From contig JAIXYN010000053.1 in NCBI GenBank assembly GCA_027490195.1, forward strand, positions 62,001-126,000: a stretch of 64,000 nt of DNA. Reading direction: 5' to 3'. The notes beneath the pieces are model-generated. The model searched no databases and was not told where the DNA came from. It was given only the letters and a program-made list of their open reading frames with translations. This DNA is from Verrucomicrobiaceae bacterium. GTDB taxonomy: Bacteria; Verrucomicrobiota; Verrucomicrobiia; Verrucomicrobiales; Verrucomicrobiaceae. Shown here piece after piece: positions 19,607-27,082 of the stretch. Position 1 is the stretch's first letter, and every line of letters begins with the position of its first letter. Position numbers and translations under genes: made by a program.

Positions 19607-19627
19607 CCCCCGTTGCGCCGCAACGGG
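19607..19627. repeat. CCCCGTTGCGCCGCAACGGGG palindrome
   Basis: Near-perfect palindrome after the FKBP gene; possible terminator without a T-run. Related palindromes with core AGTTGCG...CGCAACT lie at 19655-19675, 21932-21950 and 21977-21997. Confidence 0.8.
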
Positions 19628-19654
19628 GCTGAGGTCGAGCGGATTGGTCTCAGG

Positions 19655-19675
19655 TCCAGTTGAGGCGCAACTGGA
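19655..19675. repeat. TCCAGTTG palindrome (REP-like)
   Basis: TCCAGTTG-AGG-CGCAACTGGA, an imperfect copy of the same palindromic family found beside other genes in this region. Confidence 0.7.
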
Positions 19676-19726
19676 CGACTTGATGCCGATCTTCAGCACA
19701 AGAAATTTACAGATTGTTTCAGCCCG

Positions 19727-19753
19727 TGTCACAAAACCGAGGCCTCACTCGTC
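19727..19753 (+). promoter_or_regulatory. ECF41-type promoter
   Basis: TGTCACA (19727-19733) and CGTC (19750-19753) are separated by 16 bases. From memory this is the -35/-10 consensus described for promoters of the ECF41 sigma group. It lies 45 bases before the cupin ATG, whose operon includes the ECF41 sigma gene itself, so the site fits autoregulation. Confidence 0.75.
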
Positions 19754-19798
19754 AGGACTGGTGAAGGGAAAACTCCCTGACCAACCCACACCCCACCC

Positions 19799-20212
19799 AT
19801 GAAACCATCGTCTCTCATCACCGCCACTCTTGCCCTGCTCGTCCTTGCGATTTCCGCCCTTCATGCCGAAGAACCGCCAGTGACGATCACGGAGATCTTC
19901 AAGCAGGCTCATCCCGAACTGAAGGACAAGGAGATCGTCGTCAAACGCATCGAGCTGCAACCCGGTGTGGCAGCGCCCCCGCACGTGCATCCCGGCATGG
20001 TGACGGGCTACGTGCAGCAGGGCCTTTTTGAGTTTCAGATCAAAGGCGGACCGCTGCTAAAACTGAAGGCGGGCGATGTCTTCTTTGAGCCTGCAGGCAG
20101 TGTTCACGTGGTCGGCAAAAATCCCGGCACGGAAAAGACGATTCTCATCGCCTTCGTGGAAAATCCGAAGGGCGCGCCGCTTTCGACACCGGTGGAAGAA
20201 CACGGCAAATAG
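19799..20212 (+). CDS. secreted cupin-domain protein
   Basis: 137 aa. A Sec signal peptide (MKPSSLITATLALLVLAISA) precedes a single cupin barrel. The metal-binding histidines are in APPHVHPG (HxH) and SVHVVG, and a glycine-rich turn lies in KLKAGDVFFEPAG. Small exported cupins often bind a metal and may detoxify or sense a reactive compound; the reaction is not known. It directly follows the ECF41-like promoter and sits 37 bases before the sigma factor gene. In other bacteria ECF41 sigma genes are paired with small oxidoreductase, decarboxylase or cupin genes that they control. Confidence 0.85.
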   Translation: MKPSSLITATLALLVLAISALHAEEPPVTITEIFKQAHPELKDKEIVVKRIELQPGVAAPPHVHPGMVTGYVQQGLFEFQIKGGPLLKLKAGDVFFEPAGSVHVVGKNPGTEKTILIAFVENPKGAPLSTPVEEHGK

Positions 20213-20249
20213 AGAGCCCTGGATTTCTTCGACGGACGGCCTTGGACGG

Positions 20250-21191
20250 ATGACCGTCCGGGGCCAATCCATTCGACAGACAGAAAAGCACTGGCCAGAT
20301 AACCTCCCAGCCGCGACGACCTTGATCGAAATCTTCAACACCCACCGGCCAGCGCTCTTCGGCATCGCCTACCGGATGCTCGGGCGCGTGTCTGAGGCGG
20401 AAGACCTGATGCAGGAGGTGTGGCTGCGCTGGCAGAAGCAGGAGGCAGCAGAGATCGAGTCCCCGAAGGCATGGCTGGTCGCCGCCACTACGCGGCTGTG
20501 CATTGATCAACTGCGCTCGGCACGGCATGTGCGTGAGCAATACTACGGCGTGTGGTTGCCAGAGCCTCTGGTGGCGGCGGCGGACGCCGCGCCAGACCAC
20601 CTGGCAGATCTGACCGACTCGCTGAACATGGCCTTCATGATGATGCTGGAAACCCTCGGCCCGGTAGAGCGCGCGGTGTTTCTCCTGCACGAGGTCTTTG
20701 ACTACAGCTATGCAGACACAGCGGCCATCGTCGGCAAAAGCGAAGCCAACTGCCGGCAGATCATCCGACGGTCCAAGGCCAGCCTGCAGACCACTCCCGC
20801 AACTACCCAGCCCCCCAACGACCAGGCGCGGCGCGTGGTAGAGCAGTTTGCCCATGCCACCTCAACGGGGCAGATTGATCAACTGCTGGATCTACTGATG
20901 GAGGACGTCACAGTCTACAGCGACGGCGGCGGCAAGGTGAAGGCAGCCGGGCTGCCAATCCGCAGCGCTGACCGCGTGAGCCGCTTCTTTATCGGCATCC
21001 AGCGGCTGCTCCCCGCTGACATTGCCTGCAAGTTTGCCACCATCAATGGCATGCCGGGGATGCTCATGATCTCTGGCGGCCAAATCTACAGCGCGTATTC
21101 ATTCGACCTCGTGAGTGGCCGCGTGCGGAATATGTATGGCATCTGGAATCCGGAAAAGCTGCGGCATCTGGCGGGCTTTGCTCTGAGTTAG
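20250..21191 (+). CDS. sigJ: ECF41-family RNA polymerase sigma factor (SigJ-like)
   Basis: 313 aa. Region sigma2 covers about residues 25-95 (FNTHRPALFGIAYRMLGR, EAEDLMQEVWLRW), and sigma4 covers about 130-185 (PVERAVFLLHEVFDYSYADT, IVGKSEANCRQIIRRSK). A SnoaL-like C-terminal domain of about 110 residues follows, ending in the NPEKL motif (YGIWNPEKLRHL). A fused C-terminal domain in place of an anti-sigma factor defines ECF41, and the WLPEPL linker motif between sigma2 and sigma4 is also present. Start: ATG 20250 overlaps a GGACGG/CCGTCC inverted repeat; a TTG at 20322 is possible. Cotranscribed with the cupin. Confidence 0.92.
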   Translation: MTVRGQSIRQTEKHWPDNLPAATTLIEIFNTHRPALFGIAYRMLGRVSEAEDLMQEVWLRWQKQEAAEIESPKAWLVAATTRLCIDQLRSARHVREQYYGVWLPEPLVAAADAAPDHLADLTDSLNMAFMMMLETLGPVERAVFLLHEVFDYSYADTAAIVGKSEANCRQIIRRSKASLQTTPATTQPPNDQARRVVEQFAHATSTGQIDQLLDLLMEDVTVYSDGGGKVKAAGLPIRSADRVSRFFIGIQRLLPADIACKFATINGMPGMLMISGGQIYSAYSFDLVSGRVRNMYGIWNPEKLRHLAGFALS

Positions 21192-21213
21192 GCCCGCGGC
21201 GAAATAGAGCCCC

Positions 21214-21885
21214 TCACTTCCCTTCCCACAGCCGAATTGAGTCAATCTGGCAGGTGCCGAAATCGACGGCTTTGAAGTCGATCTGGGCCTGACCGGTCAT
21301 GTCGATGTTCTGGCTTTCAAAGACATGCTTCTTGCCGTCGATCTTGAGCAGGATGGTGCCTTTTTTCAGCTCGATGACCACCTCATGCCATTGGTTCAGC
21401 GCAAAGAGCGGCTCTTTAACGGGGAGGGTCTCGACATTCTTTTTGAGGGTCAGCGTCGTGGCTTTTTCGCTGAAGCTGAGCGTGTGGATGTGGTGGCCGA
21501 GATCGAAGAGCGGAAAACCTTTCTGGTAGGTCGTGGCATCGTAGCGCACACGCATGGAGCAGACGAAATTCTCAGGCACCTTGCGCAGCCAGATCACGGG
21601 CTTCAGCCCCGCGTGAGAGGGGTCATCGCTGGCTTTCTTCTTCTCCTGAAACTCCTTGGAGGAAGGGCTACCCGTGAGCACACCGTCTTTCACCGCCCAC
21701 GTGGTGCTCTGCCGCACCTCCCAGAACTCCGTGTTCAGTGGGCCGTCGAAGTTGTCCGAATAGACCAGCTTGAGGCTCTGAAACAGCTCCGGCTTGTATT
21801 CCGCATCCCCCGTCTGCGCATGGGAGGGTAGGACGGTGAAGGTGAAAGCAAAACACAGGCCGATTAGACGAAGAGGTGTGGTCAT
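21214..21885 (-). CDS. secreted DUF1080/concanavalin-like protein
   Basis: 223 aa. After a signal peptide (MTTPLRLIGLCFAFTFTVLP) the mature protein has the jelly-roll strand pattern of DUF1080/laminin-G-like domains: LVYSDNFDGPLNTEFWEVR, WAVKDGVLTG, FVCSMRVRYD, WHEVVIELKKGTILLKIDG and IDSIRLWEGK. Such domains bind or act on polysaccharides in Planctomycetes and Verrucomicrobia. It is a distant paralogue of the genes at 28588 and (broken) 14961. The frame extends upstream to 21969, but ATG 21885 begins the signal peptide. It is divergent from rlmN; two AGTTGCG palindromes lie between them. Confidence 0.8.
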   Translation of the reverse strand: MTTPLRLIGLCFAFTFTVLPSHAQTGDAEYKPELFQSLKLVYSDNFDGPLNTEFWEVRQSTTWAVKDGVLTGSPSSKEFQEKKKASDDPSHAGLKPVIWLRKVPENFVCSMRVRYDATTYQKGFPLFDLGHHIHTLSFSEKATTLTLKKNVETLPVKEPLFALNQWHEVVIELKKGTILLKIDGKKHVFESQNIDMTGQAQIDFKAVDFGTCQIDSIRLWEGK

Positions 21886-21931
21886 GATGGGCTGTAACGT
21901 GAAAGACGCGCGGAGATTTCGCCGAAGTTGA

Positions 21932-21950
21932 CCAGTTGCGCCGCAGCTGG
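21932..21950. repeat. CCAGTTGCGCCGCAGCTGG palindrome
   Basis: Imperfect palindrome of the same family as at 19607, 19655 and 21977; lies between divergent genes. Confidence 0.7.
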
Positions 21951-21976
21951 GTCGGGGAGGGCGGATCACAGAGAAC

Positions 21977-21997
21977 TCCAGTTGCGGCGCAACTGGA
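21977..21997. repeat. TCCAGTTGCGGCGCAACTGG palindrome
   Basis: Near-perfect palindrome 23 bases upstream of the rlmN ATG; fourth member of the dispersed family in this window. Confidence 0.7.
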
Positions 21998-22020
21998 CAA
22001 CTTTATGTCTGCACTGCCCC

Positions 22021-23115
22021 ATGTCCTTGACCAACCGCCCATCGCGCCCACTGCCCGATCTCTCTGCCGAGGAGCTGGGCACGTGGCTGGACGCGCAGGG
22101 ATTCAAAGCCTCCCATGCACCGCGCGTGCTGCGCAACCTCCTCGAAGTCCACGGAGATCAAAACAAGGAGCACCCGGGCATGCTTCTGCCCGCAGATCTC
22201 TCCCAGCGTCTGCAGTCCGAATTTCCCACTGCAGCAGCGAGCCTCGCGATGCGGCAGGTGTCTGAAGATGGCACTGCGAAGCTGCTGCTGCGCCTGCATG
22301 ACGGCCGCACGGTGGAGTCGGTGCTGATGCCGGACTTCCACCCGGAGCGTGCAGCAGGCTGCATTTCCAGCCAGGTGGGCTGCGCCATGGGCTGTGACTT
22401 CTGCGCCACCACGCAGACCGGCTTTGAGCGAAATCTCACCTCCGGCGAGATCGTGGAGCAGTTCATCCACCTGCGCCGCGAGGCACGCGCCGCTGACCGC
22501 ACGCTGCGCACCATCGTCTTCATGGGCATGGGCGAGCCGATGCTGAACCTGAAAAACGTGCTCGCCGCAGTGCAGCGCATCGCCGCGCCCACGCTTGGTG
22601 CGTTCGGCTGGCGGCAGATCACCATCTCCACCGTGGGCATCGTGCCCGGCATTGATGAACTGCGTGAGGCAGATCTCGGCGTGCATCTCGCGCTGTCTCT
22701 GCATGCGCCCGATGATGCCACGCGTGCTGATCTGCTGCCGATGGGCAAACGCTTTGATGTGCAGGACGTGCTCGCTGCCGTGGATCGTTATCAGGCCAGC
22801 AGCGGCCGCATCACCACCATCCAGTACTGCCTGCTCGATGGCGTGAACGATTCACTCGCGCAGGCGCGTGATCTGTCGCGTCTGCTGGAAGGACGGCGCA
22901 TGCATGTGAATCTGCTGCGCTACAATGCCACCGGCCTCAGCCTGCGTGGCCGCACCTATGCACCCAGCAGCATGGAGCAAACGGAAGCCTTCCTCGCCGA
23001 ACTCCGCGCCCATGGCACCGTGGCCCATCTGCGCCGTGCACGCGGGCCGGACATCGATGCAGCATGCGGCCAGTTGCGGAAGCGCGAGGCGGCGCATACT
23101 TCTTCAACTCCATGA
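22021..23115 (+). CDS. rlmN: dual-specificity 23S rRNA/tRNA methyltransferase RlmN
   Basis: 364 aa radical-SAM enzyme that methylates C2 of A2503 in 23S rRNA and A37 in some tRNAs. The cluster motif CAMGCDFC gives Cys121, Cys125 and Cys128. Other RlmN blocks are IVFMGMGEPMLNLKNV, ISTVGIVPGI, LALSLHAPDD and IQYCLLDGVNDS, and a late cysteine in DAACGQLR is the catalytic methylated residue. All required residues are present. ATG 22021 fits the family N-terminus; the frame upstream is not conserved-looking. Its last codons overlap the next gene as ATGA, a coupling arrangement. Confidence 0.95.
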   Translation: MSLTNRPSRPLPDLSAEELGTWLDAQGFKASHAPRVLRNLLEVHGDQNKEHPGMLLPADLSQRLQSEFPTAAASLAMRQVSEDGTAKLLLRLHDGRTVESVLMPDFHPERAAGCISSQVGCAMGCDFCATTQTGFERNLTSGEIVEQFIHLRREARAADRTLRTIVFMGMGEPMLNLKNVLAAVQRIAAPTLGAFGWRQITISTVGIVPGIDELREADLGVHLALSLHAPDDATRADLLPMGKRFDVQDVLAAVDRYQASSGRITTIQYCLLDGVNDSLAQARDLSRLLEGRRMHVNLLRYNATGLSLRGRTYAPSSMEQTEAFLAELRAHGTVAHLRRARGPDIDAACGQLRKREAAHTSSTP

Positions 23116-23573
23116 ACCCTGTTCAAGGCTTCCATCTCATCACGCCAGATGATCTCACCTGGCGTCTGTCGAATCTCATGCGCATCCCGAACGCAGACTT
23201 TCTGGAGCGCACCGGCAGCGAAAACATGGGCGCACGTTTGTGGCGCATGCCGCCCATGAGCGCGAACACGCTTCACAAACACATCCGCGCCGAGGAGTTT
23301 TATTTTGTGCTCGAAGGCACAGGCCGCATGCGCGTGGGCGATGAAACGCTCACCGTGCCCAAGCATGGCGGCGTCCACGTCGGGCCGGATCAACTGCGCC
23401 AAGTGTTTAACGACACCGCCGAAGAAGTGCTTTGGCTCATCATCGGCGCACCTGAAGAAACCGAATTTCTCCCCGGGGCCGCGACCAAGCCCGACCTGTC
23501 GCTCGTTTATCCCACCGATCCCAAGCAGTTGCCCAAGGAACTCGCAGGCGCGCAGTGGCCGCCGAAGGAGTGA
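23112..23573 (+). CDS. cupin-domain protein
   Basis: 153 aa with no signal peptide, hence cytoplasmic. The cupin motif 1 histidines are in LHKHIRAEEFYFVLEGTG, with a glutamate in the usual spacing, and motif 2 lies in HGGVHVGPDQLRQVFN. The barrel is similar to uncharacterised cupin_2 proteins and sugar-isomerase-like cupins; a metal site is likely but the reaction is unknown. ATG 23112 overlaps the rlmN TGA by four bases (ATGA), which usually means reinitiation by the same ribosome. Confidence 0.85.
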   Translation: MNPVQGFHLITPDDLTWRLSNLMRIPNADFLERTGSENMGARLWRMPPMSANTLHKHIRAEEFYFVLEGTGRMRVGDETLTVPKHGGVHVGPDQLRQVFNDTAEEVLWLIIGAPEETEFLPGAATKPDLSLVYPTDPKQLPKELAGAQWPPKE

Positions 23574-23629
23574 GGCAAGCCTGCCGACTCTGATTGCCTC
23601 GCCGCCCTTCCTGCGGCAGGAGTGAGGCA

Positions 23630-24574
23630 GTGAACCTTCCCCCCGACCCACGTCCTGCCTCTCCATCCGTGACATGGATGACTCCCGCCCAGTGCAAAAC
23701 GATCGAAGCCGCAGGCACCAACGCGCATCGCCTCGCCTCAGGCCCCGGCGGCTGGGTGGAGCGTCTGGGAGATGACGTGATCCTTTCCTATAAGAGCGAC
23801 GATGCCCGTGATTTACTGGCCGCCGGGCTGGCCACCTGGTGCACGAATTCCGGCTGGCAGCCCGTGCGCGTGTTTTACCGCTTCCTGCCGATGAAGAACG
23901 CCGACCGCGTCTCGCCTGTGCTGCACAGCGGCGATGCCTCGCTGCCACTCACCACGGTGGTCACGGAAGCCGGAATCCGCTACGGCCTCGACATCGGCGC
24001 CAGCTACAGCCACGGCCTGTTTCTGGACCAGCGCCTCAACCGCGCCAAGCTGCACGCGCTGAAGCCCAAGCGCGTGCTCAACACCTTTGCCTACACCTGC
24101 AGCTTCTCGCTGGTGGCCGCGCTGGCGGGCGCAGAGACGCTGAGCGTGGATCTGTCCCGCAAGTCACTGGATCGCGGCAGGCACAACCTCACGCTCAATG
24201 GCGTCGCGGAAACGAAGCACCGCTTTGTGGTGGACGACGCCGCAGAGCTTCTGCCGCAGCTCTGTGTTCGCGGCGAGCGATTTGACGCCATAATCCTTGA
24301 TCCGCCCACCTTCTCCCGCAGCAAGAACGGCCGCCGCTGGCAGGTGGAGGATCACTTTGAAGACCTCCTCAATGCCGCGCTGGAAGTGGCCTCACAAAAA
24401 TGCGCCATCCTGCTTTCCACGAATTGCACCAAGCTTGATCTCGCCACCCTGGAGCGCAGCGCCCGCTGGTGCGCCAAAGGCAAACGCCGCAGTGCCGACT
24501 ATCTCAAGCTCGGCACCCCCGTGGACTTCCCACCCGGCCACGGCTCCAGCACGCTGTGGATGATGATGAAGTGA
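23630..24574 (+). CDS. RlmI-like class I SAM-dependent methyltransferase
   Basis: 314 aa. The block GLFLDQRLNR, followed by VLNTFAYTCSFSLVAALAGA and ILDPPTFSRSK, is the signature of the RlmI/RlmK family of rRNA (cytosine-5) methyltransferases. The PUA domain found at the N-terminus of E. coli RlmI is not recognisable here; the first ~110 residues instead contain a domain with VLSYKSDDARD and YRFLPMKNADR. Start: AGGAG at 23618-23622 sits seven bases before a GTG at 23630, the best ribosome site; ATG 23678 is the alternative. Same strand as rlmN and cupin, 56 bases behind. Confidence 0.85.
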   Translation: MNLPPDPRPASPSVTWMTPAQCKTIEAAGTNAHRLASGPGGWVERLGDDVILSYKSDDARDLLAAGLATWCTNSGWQPVRVFYRFLPMKNADRVSPVLHSGDASLPLTTVVTEAGIRYGLDIGASYSHGLFLDQRLNRAKLHALKPKRVLNTFAYTCSFSLVAALAGAETLSVDLSRKSLDRGRHNLTLNGVAETKHRFVVDDAAELLPQLCVRGERFDAIILDPPTFSRSKNGRRWQVEDHFEDLLNAALEVASQKCAILLSTNCTKLDLATLERSARWCAKGKRRSADYLKLGTPVDFPPGHGSSTLWMMMK

Positions 24575-24614
24575 TGGGAGGATGTGCCATTTCCTAACGG
24601 CGCGAGAGCGTCTT

Positions 24615-24687
24615 GGAGTGCGCCGGTCCTCCGGCGCTTTTCGCACGTCCATTGCCTCTCGAAAGCTCCAGAGGACTGGAGCACTCC
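24615..24687. repeat. imperfect inverted repeat GGAGTGC...GCACTCC
   Basis: The left arm 24615-24642 and right arm 24661-24687 pair imperfectly (for example GGAGTGC with GCACTCC and GTCCTC with GAGGAC) around an 18-base loop. A long imperfect hairpin of this kind is typical of dispersed intergenic repeats. No gene spans it. Confidence 0.6.
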
Positions 24688-24717
24688 AGAACGCATAGCG
24701 CACGCGTCTGCTTGCCA

Positions 24718-24799
24718 CTACCAGCCCAACGCCTTCAACTTCTCCGCCATCGCCTTGGCGATGGCGTCATTCCCGGCACCATCGGGATAATGAGGCCCT
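24718..24799 (-). pseudogene. 3' remnant of an SGNH/GDSL-type hydrolase
   Basis: On the minus strand the sequence reads PHYPDGAGNDAIAKAMAEKL followed by KALGW and a stop, resembling the final helix after the catalytic DxxH block of secreted SGNH esterases. It is preceded in frame by a TGA and no start codon. Only about 25 residues remain, so the family call is tentative. Confidence 0.35.
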
Positions 24800-24803
24800 C
24801 ACA

Positions 24804-25016
24804 TTAAACAGTCCGCGCGAAAAACTGCCCGAAATAGCAAAACGCCCCCACGGCCAGATGAGAGCCGCAGGTGGCGTAAAAAGTGCCCGGCGTATCCGCA
24901 CGCCGCACCATGCCACTGCGTCCCAGCGTCGTCCCGCTGAACAGTCCCAGCGCGCCAACGGCGAGCATGAAGACACCGAAATTAGCGGCCAGTTGTACGT
25001 TTTCAGGAGTTGCCAT
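24804..25016 (-). CDS. small membrane protein, unknown function
   Basis: 70 aa (MATPENVQLAANFGVFMLAV...). It has two hydrophobic segments: about residues 10-30 (FGVFMLAVGALGLFSG) and about 50-65 (SHLAVGAFCYFGQFF), joined by a short polar loop with the GMVRRADTPG sequence. No family is recognised. The alternative overlapping frame 24767-25072 is rich in Cys, Trp and Arg and is less protein-like. It sits 60 bases after the peroxiredoxin-like gene on the same strand and may be cotranscribed. Confidence 0.55.
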   Translation of the reverse strand: MATPENVQLAANFGVFMLAVGALGLFSGTTLGRSGMVRRADTPGTFYATCGSHLAVGAFCYFGQFFARTV

Positions 25017-25076
25017 GAAGTACGATCACCGCAGCCACCGCAAACTGGCAACCAAAAAGGTCGTGAATACAAAACC

Positions 25077-25610
25077 TCACGCCGCCTGTAACGCCGTAGC
25101 GAGCGTCACGTAGTCAGGCCGGTCAGCAGCATCGCGATAGGTGTGGCTTTTGACCACCTGTCCGTGATGCAGCAGAAACGCCCCGGGAAGCTGGAGCGTA
25201 TCGCCTTTGATCCGGCCCGGAAGATGTCCCTGCACGGTGGACCTGACCCAGGCACAGAGCACGCGCAGCCCTATCAACTGCGCCATGCGGCCACGCTGCA
25301 ATCCCAGGCCTTTGTAAAGCGTGCGTTCAGGATCCGCCACAGCGGCGATGTCTCCCAAACCGTAGCGTCCGGCGAATGCTGCGAAATCTTCAGCCGTACC
25401 CATGTGACCCAGCACGATGCGCGTGCCGACGTCTTCAATCTGCCGCCGCAGGCGTGCGATGTCAGACATGGCATTGCGGCAGAACGTGCAGCCTTCATGC
25501 CGCAGCAGCACCAGCAGCACTGGCGACTTTTCAGACAGCGCTGCGAGCGATTCTCCACTGCTGGTCAGCGTGTGGCCCAACAGGTTGGCGGAATTGGAGG
25601 AGGCGCTCAT
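25077..25610 (-). CDS. AhpC/TSA-like thioredoxin-fold protein
   Basis: 177 aa. A thioredoxin-fold domain with the redox pair CTFC (Cys41, Cys44) follows a strand VLLVLLRHEG. The pattern LRHEGCTFCRNAMSDIARL matches the AhpC/TSA-2 (PF13911) peroxiredoxin-like group related to SelL and PRXL2 proteins, which are thought to reduce thiols or peroxides. No signal peptide, so it is cytoplasmic. The small membrane protein gene follows. The frame is complete and the start at 25610 is the only plausible one. Confidence 0.85.
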   Translation of the reverse strand: MSASSNSANLLGHTLTSSGESLAALSEKSPVLLVLLRHEGCTFCRNAMSDIARLRRQIEDVGTRIVLGHMGTAEDFAAFAGRYGLGDIAAVADPERTLYKGLGLQRGRMAQLIGLRVLCAWVRSTVQGHLPGRIKGDTLQLPGAFLLHHGQVVKSHTYRDAADRPDYVTLATALQAA

Positions 25611-25647
25611 GGTGGTTGCTGGTCGCCTCGCTCACATCCCCCACGCT

Positions 25648-25812
25648 TTACTTTCCATCGGCAGGCTTCTCAGCAGCAGCCTTAGCTTTGACAGCAGGAA
25701 CTACGGGCTTAGGAGCGGTGAAAATCACCTTGGGTACACGGACGCCCGTCCACCGGTCATTCTTGGTCTTGAAGGGTCTTGGGGCTCTGTTGCTGACTTT
25801 TTGGCTGCGCAT
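25648..25812 (-). CDS. small basic protein, 54 aa (tentative)
   Basis: The minus strand has an ATG at 25812 and TAA at 25648-25650 and encodes MRSQKVSNRAPRPFKTKNDR, then WTGVRVPKVIFTAPKPVVPA and a Lys/Ala/Pro tail. The composition resembles the small Lys-rich proteins common in Verrucomicrobia, and the Ala-Lys-Pro tail is protein-like. GGAAGG lies only one base before the ATG, so the ribosome site is not ideal. No family is identified with certainty. It fills the otherwise gene-free stretch 25611-25919. Confidence 0.4.
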   Translation of the reverse strand: MRSQKVSNRAPRPFKTKNDRWTGVRVPKVIFTAPKPVVPAVKAKAAAEKPADGK

Positions 25813-25843
25813 GCCTTCCGATACTTTTAAAAAGCCTAAATTG

Positions 25844-25865
25844 CAATGGGGGCTTCAGCCCATTG
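25844..25865 (-). terminator. candidate terminator after methyltransferase
   Basis: CAATGGGGGC/GCCCATTG hairpin downstream of the minus-strand methyltransferase, followed on that strand by CAATTTAGGCTTTTT. The T-run is a few bases removed. Confidence 0.4.
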
Positions 25866-25919
25866 GGCCATCAGGCGCATCTTGAAGGCCGACTGGCCCC
25901 TGGCTTGAAGTGATTCCAC

Positions 25920-26939
25920 TCAGGCCACCGCGATCACCGCGCTCTGCGCGGTAGGCGGCAGCGGATGAAACTCAGCATCGCGGAAGCCGGCCGCCGTGAG
26001 CATCTGCTGATACTCGGCGAAGGTGTATGCATCGCCCTCCGGCGTGGTGCCGAGCATGACGAGACTGAAGCTCGCAGCGGGTGGCGGGGTGATGCGATCT
26101 GCATTCGGCACGAATTCCACGATCACCACTTTCCCACCCGGGCGCAGCGCGGCATGCGCCCGCTTCAGGAAGCGCGTGCAGTCCTCGATTTTGAAGTGAT
26201 GCAGGAAATTCGGCACCAGCACGACATCGTAGTCACTCCCGAGGTCCACGGTGAAGGCATCGCCTACGATCTTGCTGAAGCGATCCGCAATGCACGCTGC
26301 TTGCGCGTTTTCTTCGGTGACAGCGAGCACGGCTTCCCAGTCGAGCGCTACGAGATGCGCACGCGGATTCTTCAGTGCAAAGGCAATGCCATAGGCCCCA
26401 TGACTCGCGGAGATGTCCAGCACGCGGGTATCACGGGACGAGTCCAGCGGCACAAGCTCCGCCGCCCCCTGCGAAGTGGGCACCATCATGGGCCCCATGG
26501 CGCGGGCAAACGCCACCCAGGCCGGATGATCCGCCGCCGTGGTGCCTTCCTCCGTGGTATGCAGACGCCCGCGACGAATGGTGGAGGCGAGATCATCAAA
26601 AGCTTCCGTCAAACCGGGAGCGTGCAGAAACTTCACAGCATCTCCCATGTAGGCCGGAGAGCTTTGCACCAGAAAGACCGCAGACGAAGGTGTGAGTGCA
26701 TAGCAGCTGTCCTCCTTCGTGAGGAAGCCCAGGATCGTGAGATTGTCTGCCAGGATGCGAATGCCGCGCTCCGGGCACTGGCAGAGCGTCGCGATCTCCT
26801 CCGCAGTCGCTGGCGTGCTGCCGATGGCGGTGAACAACCCCAGATCAATCGCTGCTTTCAAGGCCGCCGATTTCTGAAAGGCATTGATCGTTTCGAAGAA
26901 AAGCTGGGGAGAGGGGGCAGAGGTTGAACCAGGCATCAT
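25920..26939 (-). CDS. O-methyltransferase (class I SAM-dependent)
   Basis: 339 aa. An N-terminal winged-helix dimerisation region (INAFQKSAALKAAIDLGLFT, AEEIATLCQCPERGIRIL) precedes a Rossmann domain with RVLDISASHGAYGIAFA as motif I, and LRPGGKVVIVEFV as the post-VI strand. This arrangement is that of acetylserotonin/hydroxyneurosporene O-methyltransferase-like enzymes (Pfam Methyltransf_2). The usual VDVGGG is changed to LDISAS but keeps the SAM-binding glycine. Substrate unknown; such enzymes are common in secondary metabolism. ATGs at 26939 and 26936 are equally possible; the frame upstream is not conserved. Confidence 0.85.
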   Translation of the reverse strand: MMPGSTSAPSPQLFFETINAFQKSAALKAAIDLGLFTAIGSTPATAEEIATLCQCPERGIRILADNLTILGFLTKEDSCYALTPSSAVFLVQSSPAYMGDAVKFLHAPGLTEAFDDLASTIRRGRLHTTEEGTTAADHPAWVAFARAMGPMMVPTSQGAAELVPLDSSRDTRVLDISASHGAYGIAFALKNPRAHLVALDWEAVLAVTEENAQAACIADRFSKIVGDAFTVDLGSDYDVVLVPNFLHHFKIEDCTRFLKRAHAALRPGGKVVIVEFVPNADRITPPPAASFSLVMLGTTPEGDAYTFAEYQQMLTAAGFRDAEFHPLPPTAQSAVIAVA

Positions 26940-27082
26940 AGAAGAACAGTAAACGAGCGGGATTGTGATCACCACTTTAACGCCTCCTTCACATGAAAAT
27001 CACCCAGCTAAATAAAGTTTTAGTAGCTGTGAGGGATACATGCCCGCATCATCCTCTTTGAACGGACTCGTAAACTGCTCTC

